Shown here piece by piece: positions 7,951 to 15,298 of a DNA stretch of 18,666 nucleotides. This stretch comes from Bacteroidales bacterium (GTDB lineage Bacteria > Bacteroidota > Bacteroidia > Bacteroidales > UBA932), in NCBI GenBank assembly GCA_004556005.1, contig SFJA01000046.1, positions 1 through 18,666 on the forward strand, written 5' to 3'. Numbering within the stretch: position 1 is the first letter of the stretch; each line of letters opens with the position of its first letter. Below the pieces are notes generated by a model. That model was not told the DNA's origin, did not search any database, and worked only from the letters and a program-made list of their open reading frames with translations. The position numbers were made by a program, and so were the translations under genes.

Positions 7951-9087
7951 TTAAATCTCTATCGCGTCATTGTCCTGATTGATCCAGGAGACGACGGTAG
8001 GGGTGAATAGAATCTTGTACCGGCCGAATGTGAGCGTGTAGGTGTAGCGCTTGCCCGGTTCCCAGCCGGTAATCCTGGTCGCGCCATCATAGAAATAGTC
8101 ATCGCCCACGCCGTCATCGTCTGTGTCGTTGCCGTTCACGAGGTCAATCGTGACGGTCTTGGTCTCACCGGAAACGCCCTGCTTGTAAGTAACCTCTATC
8201 ATAACGTGTCCGGCACTGCCGTGGTCGAACTGCTGCGGAAGCAGGATGAGGTCTATGTCACCGCTTTCCACATCGACAATAGAGCTTCCAATCTCCTGGT
8301 TGAGGGCTGACGGCGTTGCCTGGTAATTCTTCTGGCTGCTATGTCCGCTCCAGGCCGGATTGCTGCTGTAGCTTGTCTGAACGTCGGTCCTGACATTTTC
8401 ATTGAAGTTGCCACTCTCGTACACGTTTACAAGCCTTACGCCGGTAATGTAGGTTTTTGCTCCCTCTCCACCGTAGTTGTAGTTTGCCCTCGCCTTGAAC
8501 TTTATGGATGAAAGGGCGTGGTTGAACACTATGTCCACACCGTCATAAGTCGCATTGGTGCCGGTGCTTTCGGTCTTGTTGAATGACCTTTCGCTATACA
8601 TAAGGTCAATCTGCTTCGTCGGGTCGGAGTCAACCGTAAATCCGTTTATGTTGAGACCGTCCTCGGCATAGTTTACAGTCGAAGCCGCTATCGTTGCAGG
8701 GGCGCAGGCGGCAAAGGTCAACTTGCCGTTCTTAGGCCACCAGTAAGAAGGATTGCTGTTCCAGGCGCCGCTGCCGGGAGTTCCGTCATCGATGCCGGGA
8801 TTGTAGCTGACAGTCACGCCGTCCATATACAACTGCCCTGAGCCGGGAGCATCCCAGCGGCTGAATGCACCATCGCTAAAAAATGCCCAGACCTTGAAGT
8901 CCTGACTCTGAGGGAAGGTTCCTTCTATGCTGCCGCTAATCGCCTTTGACCTGCTGGCGGCGACGATAGGATGGTCAAAGACAATCTCCTGGGGAGCACC
9001 GTGTGCGGTCTCCTTCGGATTGTCCTTGACGCACGCCGTCAGGCTTGCGAGCGGCAACAGTATCAATAGCAGCTTTTTGTTGATCAT
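7951..9087 (-). CDS. Fimbrillin family (Mfa-like) lipoprotein, paralogue of the 10027-11088 gene
   Basis: I chose the ATG at 9087 (MINKKLLLIL, lipobox ASLTAC, Cys19); it forms an ATGA overlap with the upstream stop, whereas the longer form would need TTG at 9093. The 378-residue protein is clearly a paralogue of the fimbrillin at 10027-11088. Both share YM.(D/G)VTV.YNP, GSGAW, a WPKNG block, QIDL(L/M)YS, FNHALS, LPQ.FD and PGKRYTYTLTFG-like segments in the same order, and both end in a segment resembling APSITDWED (here TPTVVSWIN). This pattern fits local duplication followed by divergence. It is a predicted lipid-modified pilin subunit; position suggests an accessory subunit rather than the main shaft. 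Confidence 0.87.
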   Translation of the reverse strand: MINKKLLLILLPLASLTACVKDNPKETAHGAPQEIVFDHPIVAASRSKAISGSIEGTFPQSQDFKVWAFFSDGAFSRWDAPGSGQLYMDGVTVSYNPGIDDGTPGSGAWNSNPSYWWPKNGKLTFAACAPATIAASTVNYAEDGLNINGFTVDSDPTKQIDLMYSERSFNKTESTGTNATYDGVDIVFNHALSSIKFKARANYNYGGEGAKTYITGVRLVNVYESGNFNENVRTDVQTSYSSNPAWSGHSSQKNYQATPSALNQEIGSSIVDVESGDIDLILLPQQFDHGSAGHVMIEVTYKQGVSGETKTVTIDLVNGNDTDDDGVGDDYFYDGATRITGWEPGKRYTYTLTFGRYKILFTPTVVSWINQDNDAIEI

Positions 9088-9977
9088 ATCCAATAATCGT
9101 AGTGATGCTCAATCAGTTCGGTCTGGACGCTTGCCCTGTCGAAACTGAGAGAAAGTGTGTACACATAATGCAGGCCCGGTTCGAGCGCCGTCTCTATATC
9201 GACGGTTTTGAGGGTCTGGTTGATTGAGGTCCCGTCGGCGTTGAAAAACTCTACCTCAACGCTGATGACCGTATCAAGTTCCTGTGGCAGAACGAGCAAA
9301 CTTTTGCCGTAACTTACAGGCTGGCTTGTCACGTTCTTGTTGCCCTCAAAAAAGACAACTTCCTTCCTGTCCCCGGTGATATTCCACTGAGGCTTGGAAA
9401 CGGAGCAGAACGAGCCGCAATGGCTGACCTGCTCTATGCTGATGCGCTTGAGCACTATCCTCTCCTCCGGCTGCTTGCTGCTGCCTGCACGGAAACTGAT
9501 CTGGCAAAGCGCGTGACGGAACGGCACGGTGGCAACCCCGCCACATTCCATCTTTTCCAGTCCGCCCTGAATGTCGGTATAAAGCAGGTCGGTCTGGTCC
9601 TTGAGCACATCCACGTCGTCAAACCTGACTCCCTTTTCAAGCGAGCATTCGCTAGCTTTACCGTAAGGAGCGTAGGCTATAAAGCCGAGCTTCTCGCCGC
9701 GTGCAGGCCACAGTCTTCCGCCTTCGCAGGACCAGCTGCCCTCACCCGGCAGTACCCTGATGTCTGAAGTGACGGCTTTCCCGTCCGCTTCCGTCCAGGC
9801 GCTCACGCCAAATTCTTCATTAAGCGGGTAGTCTCCGAGTTCCTGTCCGTCAACCTGCATATACATGGCCGGCTGGAAGCACAGTTCAACGTCCGGATCC
9901 CAGTCTTTCCTGACATCCACGCTGCAACTGCAGGCAACAACTGCAAGAACTGATATAATTGTGCTCTTTGTATTCAT
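9084..9977 (-). CDS. Short fimbrillin family (Mfa-like) lipoprotein
   Basis: At 297 residues this is the shortest fimbrillin of the set. The signal peptide ends in a Cys-rich lipobox (VVACSC; Cys16 or Cys18). It keeps the shared landmarks of its neighbours: LWPARGEKLGFIAYAPYG (compare the WPKNG block of its paralogues), QTDLLYTD, PFRHALCQISF, LLVLPQELD and a closing PGLHYVYTLSLSF. It has three cysteine-containing spots absent from the main fimbrillin (near SWSCEGG, ECGG and HCGSFC). It follows the stem-loop at 9987-10012 and overlaps the next gene by four bases. It is probably a minor or accessory subunit made in lower amounts than the upstream fimbrillin, which is inferred from the intervening hairpin. 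Confidence 0.83.
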   Translation of the reverse strand: MNTKSTIISVLAVVACSCSVDVRKDWDPDVELCFQPAMYMQVDGQELGDYPLNEEFGVSAWTEADGKAVTSDIRVLPGEGSWSCEGGRLWPARGEKLGFIAYAPYGKASECSLEKGVRFDDVDVLKDQTDLLYTDIQGGLEKMECGGVATVPFRHALCQISFRAGSSKQPEERIVLKRISIEQVSHCGSFCSVSKPQWNITGDRKEVVFFEGNKNVTSQPVSYGKSLLVLPQELDTVISVEVEFFNADGTSINQTLKTVDIETALEPGLHYVYTLSLSFDRASVQTELIEHHYDYWI

Positions 9978-9986
9978 AATCGGTAC

Positions 9987-10012
9987 CTCACCGCACGGTC
10001 AGGCGCGGTGAG
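9987..10012 (-). promoter_or_regulatory. Intercistronic stem-loop between two fimbrillin genes
   Basis: The 49-base gap between the first and second fimbrillin genes contains a perfect 8-bp GC-rich stem, CTCACCGC pairing with GCGGTGAG, around a 10-base loop. On the transcribed (minus) strand it is not followed by a T-run, so it is not a standard intrinsic terminator. A stem here may stabilise the 3' end of the upstream mRNA or partly attenuate transcription, so that the first fimbrillin is made in excess. Confidence 0.55.
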
Positions 10013-10026
10013 ATAAAAAGTTCAAA

Positions 10027-11088
10027 TTAATCGATGGTAGGAACGTTTACCTGGTAGTCCTCCCAGTCGGTGATAGAAGGCGCGAAGTAAATCTCGTTCA
10101 GACCGAATGTGATATGGTAGTTGTAGCGTTTGCCCATCTTCCACTCGTGGTCGTGAGAGTCCACCGGATCACTGCCTGGCTTTACGGCAGTCTGACCGCT
10201 GAGTGCAAAGTGTGCAACCTGCTCAAGCGCTTCTTCTCCGTTCTGTCCGAGAATGTAGTACTTGATTTCGATCTCGGCAGTGCTACCGTCGAAGTCCTGA
10301 GGAAGGACGATACGGTTATTGCCGTACTGTGCCTCTGCGGTGGTGATAGGGGTAGATGCAGTTGCGGTGGTTGCTTCGCCAAGAACTACATCAACTGCGT
10401 CTCCCTTCGGAGTCCAGGCTGCAGACGCGAAGTCTCCCTTATTCTTGATATTCTTAACCTTGATGGACTTAACCTTGATAAGACTTGCATCGGTAGGTGT
10501 GGCTGCCTTTACATATACCCTGATTACAGAAAGCGCGTGGTTGAAAGGAATGTTCACACCGTCGTACTTATCGTTGGTGTTTTCTACGCTTGACTGCTTG
10601 TTGATTACGCGGGTGCTGTAAAGAAGGTCAATCTGCGAATCGTAGTCGGTAGACGCTTCAAAGTTGGTGAAAGCGATTCCGTTGGTTGCATCGCAGGTAG
10701 CGCTAACAGATGAAGGGCTGTAAGCATCAAATGCAAGGAAGCCGTTCTTAGGCCAGAAATATACCGTTCCCGGCTTCCAGGCGCCAGAGCCATCGGTAAT
10801 ATTGTCATCCACGCTTGGATTGTAGGTGACTGTAACGTCATTCATATACAGGCTTCCTGCATTGACGTCGCTTCCGGAAAGTTTACTTGCGCTGTACCAG
10901 GCAAAAACGGCAAAATCTGCAGTTTCAGGGAAGGTGGTACCCGTGATCTCGTCGGCCTTGGTGGCAGGGGCGAGAACAGGAGTCTCGAAGGTAATCTCGT
11001 TGAGATCGTTGTTTGCGACCTCAACGTTCTTTGTGCAGCCTACAAGCGCTACGCTTGCGAGAGCGGCGAAAACGAGTGTTTTCTTCAT
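10027..11088 (-). CDS. Fimbrillin family (Mfa-like) lipoprotein, probable main shaft subunit
   Basis: This 353-residue protein starts with MKKTLVFAAL and a clean lipobox (ALVGC, Cys18). The mature part is a Mfa-like fimbrillin, with PATKADEITG after the anchor, a WPKNG block near 128, IDLLYSTRV, FNHALSVIRVYV near 182, LPQDFDG near 265, and closing strands MGKRYNYHITFG then FAPSITDWED. In type V pili the lipoprotein is exported, proteolytically matured at the cell surface and polymerised by strand exchange; that is family knowledge. I suggest it is the main shaft because it is the first fimbrillin in the operon, follows the DUF3575/DUF5119 pair and is followed by a stem-loop. Its lysine- and threonine-rich, low-complexity sequence (ATTATAS, KVKSIKVKNIKNK) fits an abundant surface protein. 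Confidence 0.87.
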   Translation of the reverse strand: MKKTLVFAALASVALVGCTKNVEVANNDLNEITFETPVLAPATKADEITGTTFPETADFAVFAWYSASKLSGSDVNAGSLYMNDVTVTYNPSVDDNITDGSGAWKPGTVYFWPKNGFLAFDAYSPSSVSATCDATNGIAFTNFEASTDYDSQIDLLYSTRVINKQSSVENTNDKYDGVNIPFNHALSVIRVYVKAATPTDASLIKVKSIKVKNIKNKGDFASAAWTPKGDAVDVVLGEATTATASTPITTAEAQYGNNRIVLPQDFDGSTAEIEIKYYILGQNGEEALEQVAHFALSGQTAVKPGSDPVDSHDHEWKMGKRYNYHITFGLNEIYFAPSITDWEDYQVNVPTID

Positions 11089-11113
11089 AATAATAGGTTG
11101 TTATTGTTTTGTA

Positions 11114-12214
11114 TTAAATAATGATATCTATATGTTCTTCATTCCATTCCTTGAGTCCCGGGTCAAATCCGTTCGCGCTCTTTGGCGGCTCCGGAATCTC
11201 AATCACTTTTTCGATAAGCAGCCATTGTCTCAGTATGGCATCCTCGGTTTCAAAGACAGGCGCTATTTCTATGGTTTCGCTGTAAGGCTTGCCGTAAACC
11301 GTCATAAAGTCGAAACTCAGCTCGAGAGGATTGCTCTCCTGCGGAATCTTTCCGAAGGTACCGAAGGTCGTGTACATAATAAGCATATCCTCCGGGTCTC
11401 CTTCCCTGATTTCGTCCGCCTTCACTGCCCTCACACCTGCAGACTCCGATTCTCCGCCAGGAGTCATTTCGAAATAAATGCTCACAGGGTCCTTGTAATT
11501 GACCTCGCGCGAAGTAATCTGGACAGAACCCGCCATTCCTCCGAGCACGGCAACCGCAGATGAAACATATTTCATTCCCTTTACCTTTACCTGGATGTAA
11601 TAGGACTTGACGACGCTTTCCGCTTCGAAATATCCTCCTTCCGGCGTGTACAGGGTGTCGAGCTTGTCCGAGTAGTTGATGGTTACACCCTCGACTGCAG
11701 AAACGAACAGGTGGTCGGCATCATATACTATCCTCTCATCGTCACCGGCCTTGGATCCGCCGCTTCGGCTCCTGCTGTAAAGCTTTGACCTCAAGTGAGA
11801 TGCAATCTCGTTGGTATATGCAGTGATAAGGTCGTAATTCGCAGCATCCCTGATCAGTGTAGCCTCGGTATCGAAGTTGTATGCATAAACGTCGTATATG
11901 CCCGGGTCGGCTATCACAAAGCCGTCATAATATGTTCCCTTGGCATCCTTATGCCTGTTCCTGAGGTATCTGTCGGCCTTCATCGCTCCCGTTTCAGGGT
12001 CCGCAAGCACTATGCGTATCACCTGAGGTGACTGATACTCTGGCCTGTTGTTTTCCTCATCGTAAAATCCTGTCGTCACGTTGAGCAGTTCCTCGTCAAC
12101 GTACACCCTGACATAGTGGGTGTTGGTAAGGTCGTACAGAGGACGCCTCTCGCAGGACAGCGCAGCGGCAAGCACCGCAATGGCTGCAATCAATCTGACA
12201 ATCACCCTTCTCAT
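11114..12214 (-). CDS. DUF5119-like fimbria-associated lipoprotein
   Basis: This 366-residue protein carries a lipoprotein signal ending in AAALSC (Cys21). The start of the mature part, ERRPLYDL then HYVRVYVDEELLNVTTGFY, matches what I know of DUF5119 proteins, which regularly sit between a DUF3575 gene and a fimbrillin gene in Bacteroidales fimbrial operons. It has a Mfa2/FimB-like beta-rich make-up, with YDVYAYNFD near residue 106 and a GTFGKIP.ESNPLELSF segment near 290. Its role in the pilus is not established; anchor or assembly-regulating subunit is a reasonable guess. The ATG overlaps the previous gene's TGA by four bases (ATGA), so the two are translationally coupled. A 25-base gap leads to the fimbrillin gene. 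Confidence 0.8.
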   Translation of the reverse strand: MRRVIVRLIAAIAVLAAALSCERRPLYDLTNTHYVRVYVDEELLNVTTGFYDEENNRPEYQSPQVIRIVLADPETGAMKADRYLRNRHKDAKGTYYDGFVIADPGIYDVYAYNFDTEATLIRDAANYDLITAYTNEIASHLRSKLYSRSRSGGSKAGDDERIVYDADHLFVSAVEGVTINYSDKLDTLYTPEGGYFEAESVVKSYYIQVKVKGMKYVSSAVAVLGGMAGSVQITSREVNYKDPVSIYFEMTPGGESESAGVRAVKADEIREGDPEDMLIMYTTFGTFGKIPQESNPLELSFDFMTVYGKPYSETIEIAPVFETEDAILRQWLLIEKVIEIPEPPKSANGFDPGLKEWNEEHIDIII

Positions 12215-13803
12215 TTCCTGCCTCCTTTTTTACCTGTTTCAACCCTGAACGGAATGACAAGACTGATCTCCGCCTTGGTAGGCCCGAAGTAATGCAGTAC
12301 ACCGGCCTTGTCCCGGTCGCGGATAAGAATCTCCCAGTCCGGAGTCGGTATATAGTGCTGGTACGGGATGCGCGCATAACCCGCGCTGATGGAAAACTCA
12401 AGATTGAGATATTTGCTTATCGGCATCGCGTAACCGTAGCTCAGACCAACGCTGAAAGGTTCTGTCTGATAACAGCCGAAAGTGTTGGCCTGGATGTCGC
12501 TCTTGCCGCCGAATGCATAGAGGCCGAGATAATGACCCATAAGCGCGTCACGAAGCTTGCGGCTTTCGGTCTCGGGTCTTGTCTTAGGCGCAAACCACCA
12601 ACGCATTTCACCTCCAAAGCTAAGATACTCAAGGCAATAGCGGTTGTTCGGAGTAAGCCACCAAGGACAGTGATGCTCGTAGAGCACTGAGAACTTCTCG
12701 TTGAAAGGAACTTCGACAGCAAAGTTGAGCACGGTTGCAAGGTCGTAGAGCATATTGGTCTTGAGCGCCACGATGGTCCGCTTGTTGACCGGCTCGGGTT
12801 CAGCGAAGATGCGCCTTGGCGCCATTTCTCCCGCAGGGGCTTCAGCATCGCCGTAGAATGCAGCAACAGGAGGGATAGCAAACACCTCCACAGGATTCAT
12901 CCTTTCAAGGCTGATATTGGAACGCCTTATATGTTTATAGTATGCGCGGTAAAGGTATGCGTAGATGTCTCCCACGCCCGGCTGGCTGCCGAGAGTGTGG
13001 CTCATGCGCCAGTTCTTGGTGTCGTAGCTTATCTTTGGGTCATCGATGATGCGGAGCACCTTGTCCTTCTTTTCCTGACTGAGCTTCCTGTCCTTGACCA
13101 CAAATTCGCGCAGCATCTGCCATGAGTCGGCCGCAGTCCTGACGCGTGTCTCGATTACGGCTCCTTCATAATTGTCCCTTACATATCTCTCAATCGCCTG
13201 CGCACGACGCCTTGACAGCATATCATTGTGAGCCACAGTACCTTCCGGAGAAGCCTGACCGGTCACGACCACCTGTACCGAGTCCTCGACCCTGAGCGTT
13301 GCCAGAACGCTGCGCAGAGAGTCAAACGCCACTCTGTTGGTAAGGTAGTCCGGATTGAGACTATATTTGTCCCAAGGGAACTTGATCTCAAAATTGAACT
13401 TCTCAGCTTCGGAAATGGCTTTCATCCTATCCCTTTCCGGGTTCAATTCTGCATTGAACGGCAGTCCCGCATGCGAGTGAGCAAATACTGTCGATCCACT
13501 GCCGGACTTCGTTCCGCTTAGCACGCCTGTATCCGAGCCGTTGGCCGCTTGCTGGTGCGAACCGTTGCTGACCGCGATGATTGCCGTTGAGTCGTCCGTT
13601 GCCTTGAGGGAGTCGGCCAAAGGCATCTTCCCCTCCTTTGTTCCAGACTCTTCCTGACCCGAGTGGCGGGAGCCGGAGGCATAAGCGGAAGGAACGGCAA
13701 CGATTCCGGCAACGAGCATACAGAGTGCCAGCCCGATGGACTGTACTCTGCTATATACTTTTAATTTAGCGGATTTGTCGTTTGTTGTTCTTTTCATAAT
13801 CAT
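12211..13803 (-). CDS. OmpA-like / DUF3575 outer-membrane protein, first gene of the fimbrial operon
   Basis: The likely start is the ATG at 13803, with another at 13797 giving MKRTTND; the longest reading would need TTG. The 530-residue product has a signal peptide (LALCMLVAGIVAVPSAYA region) and a Ser/Gly-rich linker (about 45-110). An OmpA-like peptidoglycan-binding domain follows at about 135-210, marked by TGQASPEGTVAHNDMLSRRR. A C-terminal beta-barrel-like DUF3575 domain spans about 340-520, starting with KTNMLYDLATVLNFAVEVP and containing GGEMRWWF and the terminal IPFRV. The usual OmpA order is barrel first, so the order is reversed here. It is predicted to anchor or export the fimbrial machinery at the outer membrane. 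It is the first gene after the promoter match and is coupled to the DUF5119 gene. Confidence 0.85.
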   Translation of the reverse strand: MIMKRTTNDKSAKLKVYSRVQSIGLALCMLVAGIVAVPSAYASGSRHSGQEESGTKEGKMPLADSLKATDDSTAIIAVSNGSHQQAANGSDTGVLSGTKSGSGSTVFAHSHAGLPFNAELNPERDRMKAISEAEKFNFEIKFPWDKYSLNPDYLTNRVAFDSLRSVLATLRVEDSVQVVVTGQASPEGTVAHNDMLSRRRAQAIERYVRDNYEGAVIETRVRTAADSWQMLREFVVKDRKLSQEKKDKVLRIIDDPKISYDTKNWRMSHTLGSQPGVGDIYAYLYRAYYKHIRRSNISLERMNPVEVFAIPPVAAFYGDAEAPAGEMAPRRIFAEPEPVNKRTIVALKTNMLYDLATVLNFAVEVPFNEKFSVLYEHHCPWWLTPNNRYCLEYLSFGGEMRWWFAPKTRPETESRKLRDALMGHYLGLYAFGGKSDIQANTFGCYQTEPFSVGLSYGYAMPISKYLNLEFSISAGYARIPYQHYIPTPDWEILIRDRDKAGVLHYFGPTKAEISLVIPFRVETGKKGGRK

Positions 13804-13872
13804 AATTCGCCACAAGACAACCTGAGATCATCGTGATTCCATAGGTTATATCCGTAAATGACGAATTGCGGG

Positions 13873-13904
13873 CAAAGTTAGTTTGGAAATGTTTCAAATC
13901 CAAA
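13873..13904 (-). promoter_or_regulatory. Predicted Bacteroidetes-type promoter of the fimbrial operon
   Basis: On the minus strand, TTTG (13904-13901), exactly 20 bases, then TAACTTTG (13880-13873) matches the Bacteroides -33/-7 consensus TTTG and TAnnTTTG. Transcription would begin near 13866, about 60 bases before the first gene's ATG. Confidence 0.65.
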
Positions 13905-13932
13905 TATTCGGGCTCTATTTGTATGACTAAAT

Positions 13933-13954
13933 GACAAAAATTTCAATTTTTGTC
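13933..13954. promoter_or_regulatory. Inverted repeat, candidate operator 1
   Basis: GACAAAAATT and AATTTTTGTC form perfect 10-base arms around two bases (TC). The site is about 30 bases upstream of the -33 element of the fimbrial promoter, a normal place for an activator. It shares its GACAAAA core with the repeat at 14061-14088. The gap also holds a looser copy, GACAGAAATT, starting at 14012. The rest of the 296-base divergent gap is AT-rich. Confidence 0.5.
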
Positions 13955-14032
13955 TTGTTGAGATGTTAAATTTTGTGCTTGATTTTATTTTGTTTTGATA
14001 AATGCTAAAACGACAGAAATTTGTTTCTATCC

Positions 14033-14064
14033 CTTGCAATAGTGTTTTTATATGCATAAATTTG
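14033..14064 (+). promoter_or_regulatory. Predicted promoter of the AraC-type regulator
   Basis: CTTG (14033-14036), 20 bases, then TAAATTTG (14057-14064) matches the Bacteroidetes consensus with one mismatch in the -33 element. The transcript would start near 14071, leaving a leader of about 29 bases before the ATG at 14100. Confidence 0.5.
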
Positions 14065-14088
14065 TCAAAACATCAAATTTTTGACAAA
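14061..14088. promoter_or_regulatory. Inverted repeat, candidate operator 2 overlapping the regulator promoter
   Basis: TTTGTCAAAA (14061-14070) and TTTTGACAAA (14079-14088) are perfect 10-base arms separated by 8 bases. The first arm begins inside the predicted -7 element and the repeat covers the predicted start site, so a bound protein would block transcription. This would fit negative autoregulation. Confidence 0.5.
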
Positions 14089-14099
14089 ACGGACCAAAA

Positions 14100-15293
14100 A
14101 TGCTTTTTGTACTTTTTTCATATCTGCCCTGCGAACTTGCCCTCATAGTACTCCTTGTAGGACTGCTCTACAGAAACAAGTCAAAAACCCTGCGCTACTT
14201 CAATTTTTCGATGGTTTTTCTTGTTTTTACACTAGGATTTTATTCATTTTTGGTGAACGCCACCGGAGACGAAAAGATTGCTGAAACTGCCGATTTATTT
14301 TATCGGGTGGCCGTATCTTCGACTCTCTCTATGTTTCTTGTTTTCTTCCGAGTTCTTGTCGGAAAACCGCTTACCATCGCACTTTCTTTCTTGATGGTGC
14401 TTCCGCCCATTGTCATTGCTATTATTTCCCTCGTGCTGGGGATCACTTTAGGCGCCGATGTCGTCGGACTCTATCTCGATGCTATCAACAGACACGGCTA
14501 CAATGCCTCACTCCAATTATACACTGGTTCAGACTTTAGAATCGTCTTTGTCTGTACCTTCCTGTACGCGCTGATTATAATGTTTCAGACGCTCCTTCTC
14601 ACACTTATGCTCTCTACTGCCTTGAATCACAACAAGTTCCGCATATCGCAAATTATCAACGCTTTCAGAGGGATACCGATGTCTTCTGCAAATGTCATCG
14701 CCATCTTGCTAATCCTGCTCTCGGTTTTGCTCCTGATACTTTCGGTCTCCAGCCGATCACTTGCTTATCAATACAGACCTCTTTTCATAATAATCTTCCT
14801 TCTCGTCTCTGTCCTTATCATTCTGTTTGGAAACATTGCCATCGTCTATCCTCACTCAAAAGTAACGTTTTCCGGTGCAGGACCAGGCTCCGGCCCGAAA
14901 AATTTTGACGCAGAACTCTATCGCAACATGCACCAGCCACAATCGCCAACAGACATTCACAGTGCAAACTACCTTAATTTCTATAGCTATTTCATTGATG
15001 GAAAGGCATATCTGGACCCGGATATGACAGTGGAAAAGGTCTGCAGCGAAATGCAGACAAACCGCACCTACATTTCACAACTGCTCAACAAGGAATTTGG
15101 AATGTCATTCAGGGACCTTCTCTGCCGATGCAGGGTCGATTATTCCAAGCGGCTGATGAAAGAACAGCCCAATCTGTCTTTCGACGACGTGGCAAAACAA
15201 AGCGGCTTCAAGTCATCATCCCAATTTTCCAAAAAATTCAAGGAAATGGAAACTCTTGCTCCGAGCCGCTGGAAAAGTATATATATCAAATAG
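14100..15293 (+). CDS. Membrane-embedded AraC-family transcriptional regulator
   Basis: This 397-residue protein has about seven hydrophobic membrane segments (roughly 3-22, 34-52, 68-87, 92-117, 146-174, 196-216, 227-249). A glycine-rich linker near 258-267 leads to a C-terminal AraC-type double helix-turn-helix domain (about 295-393). In that domain the first helix-turn-helix includes VEKVCSEMQTNRTYISQLLNK and the second FDDVAKQSGFKSSSQFSKKFK, the classic pattern of these domains. It should sense a membrane or envelope signal and bind DNA from the membrane, but no ligand can be read from sequence. It is divergent from the fimbrial operon, so control of that operon, and perhaps of itself, is the natural inference. 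It ends five bases from the convergent lipid operon, and I see no terminator between them. Confidence 0.87.
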   Translation: MLFVLFSYLPCELALIVLLVGLLYRNKSKTLRYFNFSMVFLVFTLGFYSFLVNATGDEKIAETADLFYRVAVSSTLSMFLVFFRVLVGKPLTIALSFLMVLPPIVIAIISLVLGITLGADVVGLYLDAINRHGYNASLQLYTGSDFRIVFVCTFLYALIIMFQTLLLTLMLSTALNHNKFRISQIINAFRGIPMSSANVIAILLILLSVLLLILSVSSRSLAYQYRPLFIIIFLLVSVLIILFGNIAIVYPHSKVTFSGAGPGSGPKNFDAELYRNMHQPQSPTDIHSANYLNFYSYFIDGKAYLDPDMTVEKVCSEMQTNRTYISQLLNKEFGMSFRDLLCRCRVDYSKRLMKEQPNLSFDDVAKQSGFKSSSQFSKKFKEMETLAPSRWKSIYIK

Positions 15294-15298
15294 TTGGC

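Noticed and set aside
13935..14083. Possible invertible segment: CAAAAATTT and AAATTTTTG as a 9-base inverted pair flanking the regulator promoter.
   Set aside because: The arms are short and AT-rich in an AT-rich gap, no recombinase gene is present in the window, and the operator explanation is simpler.
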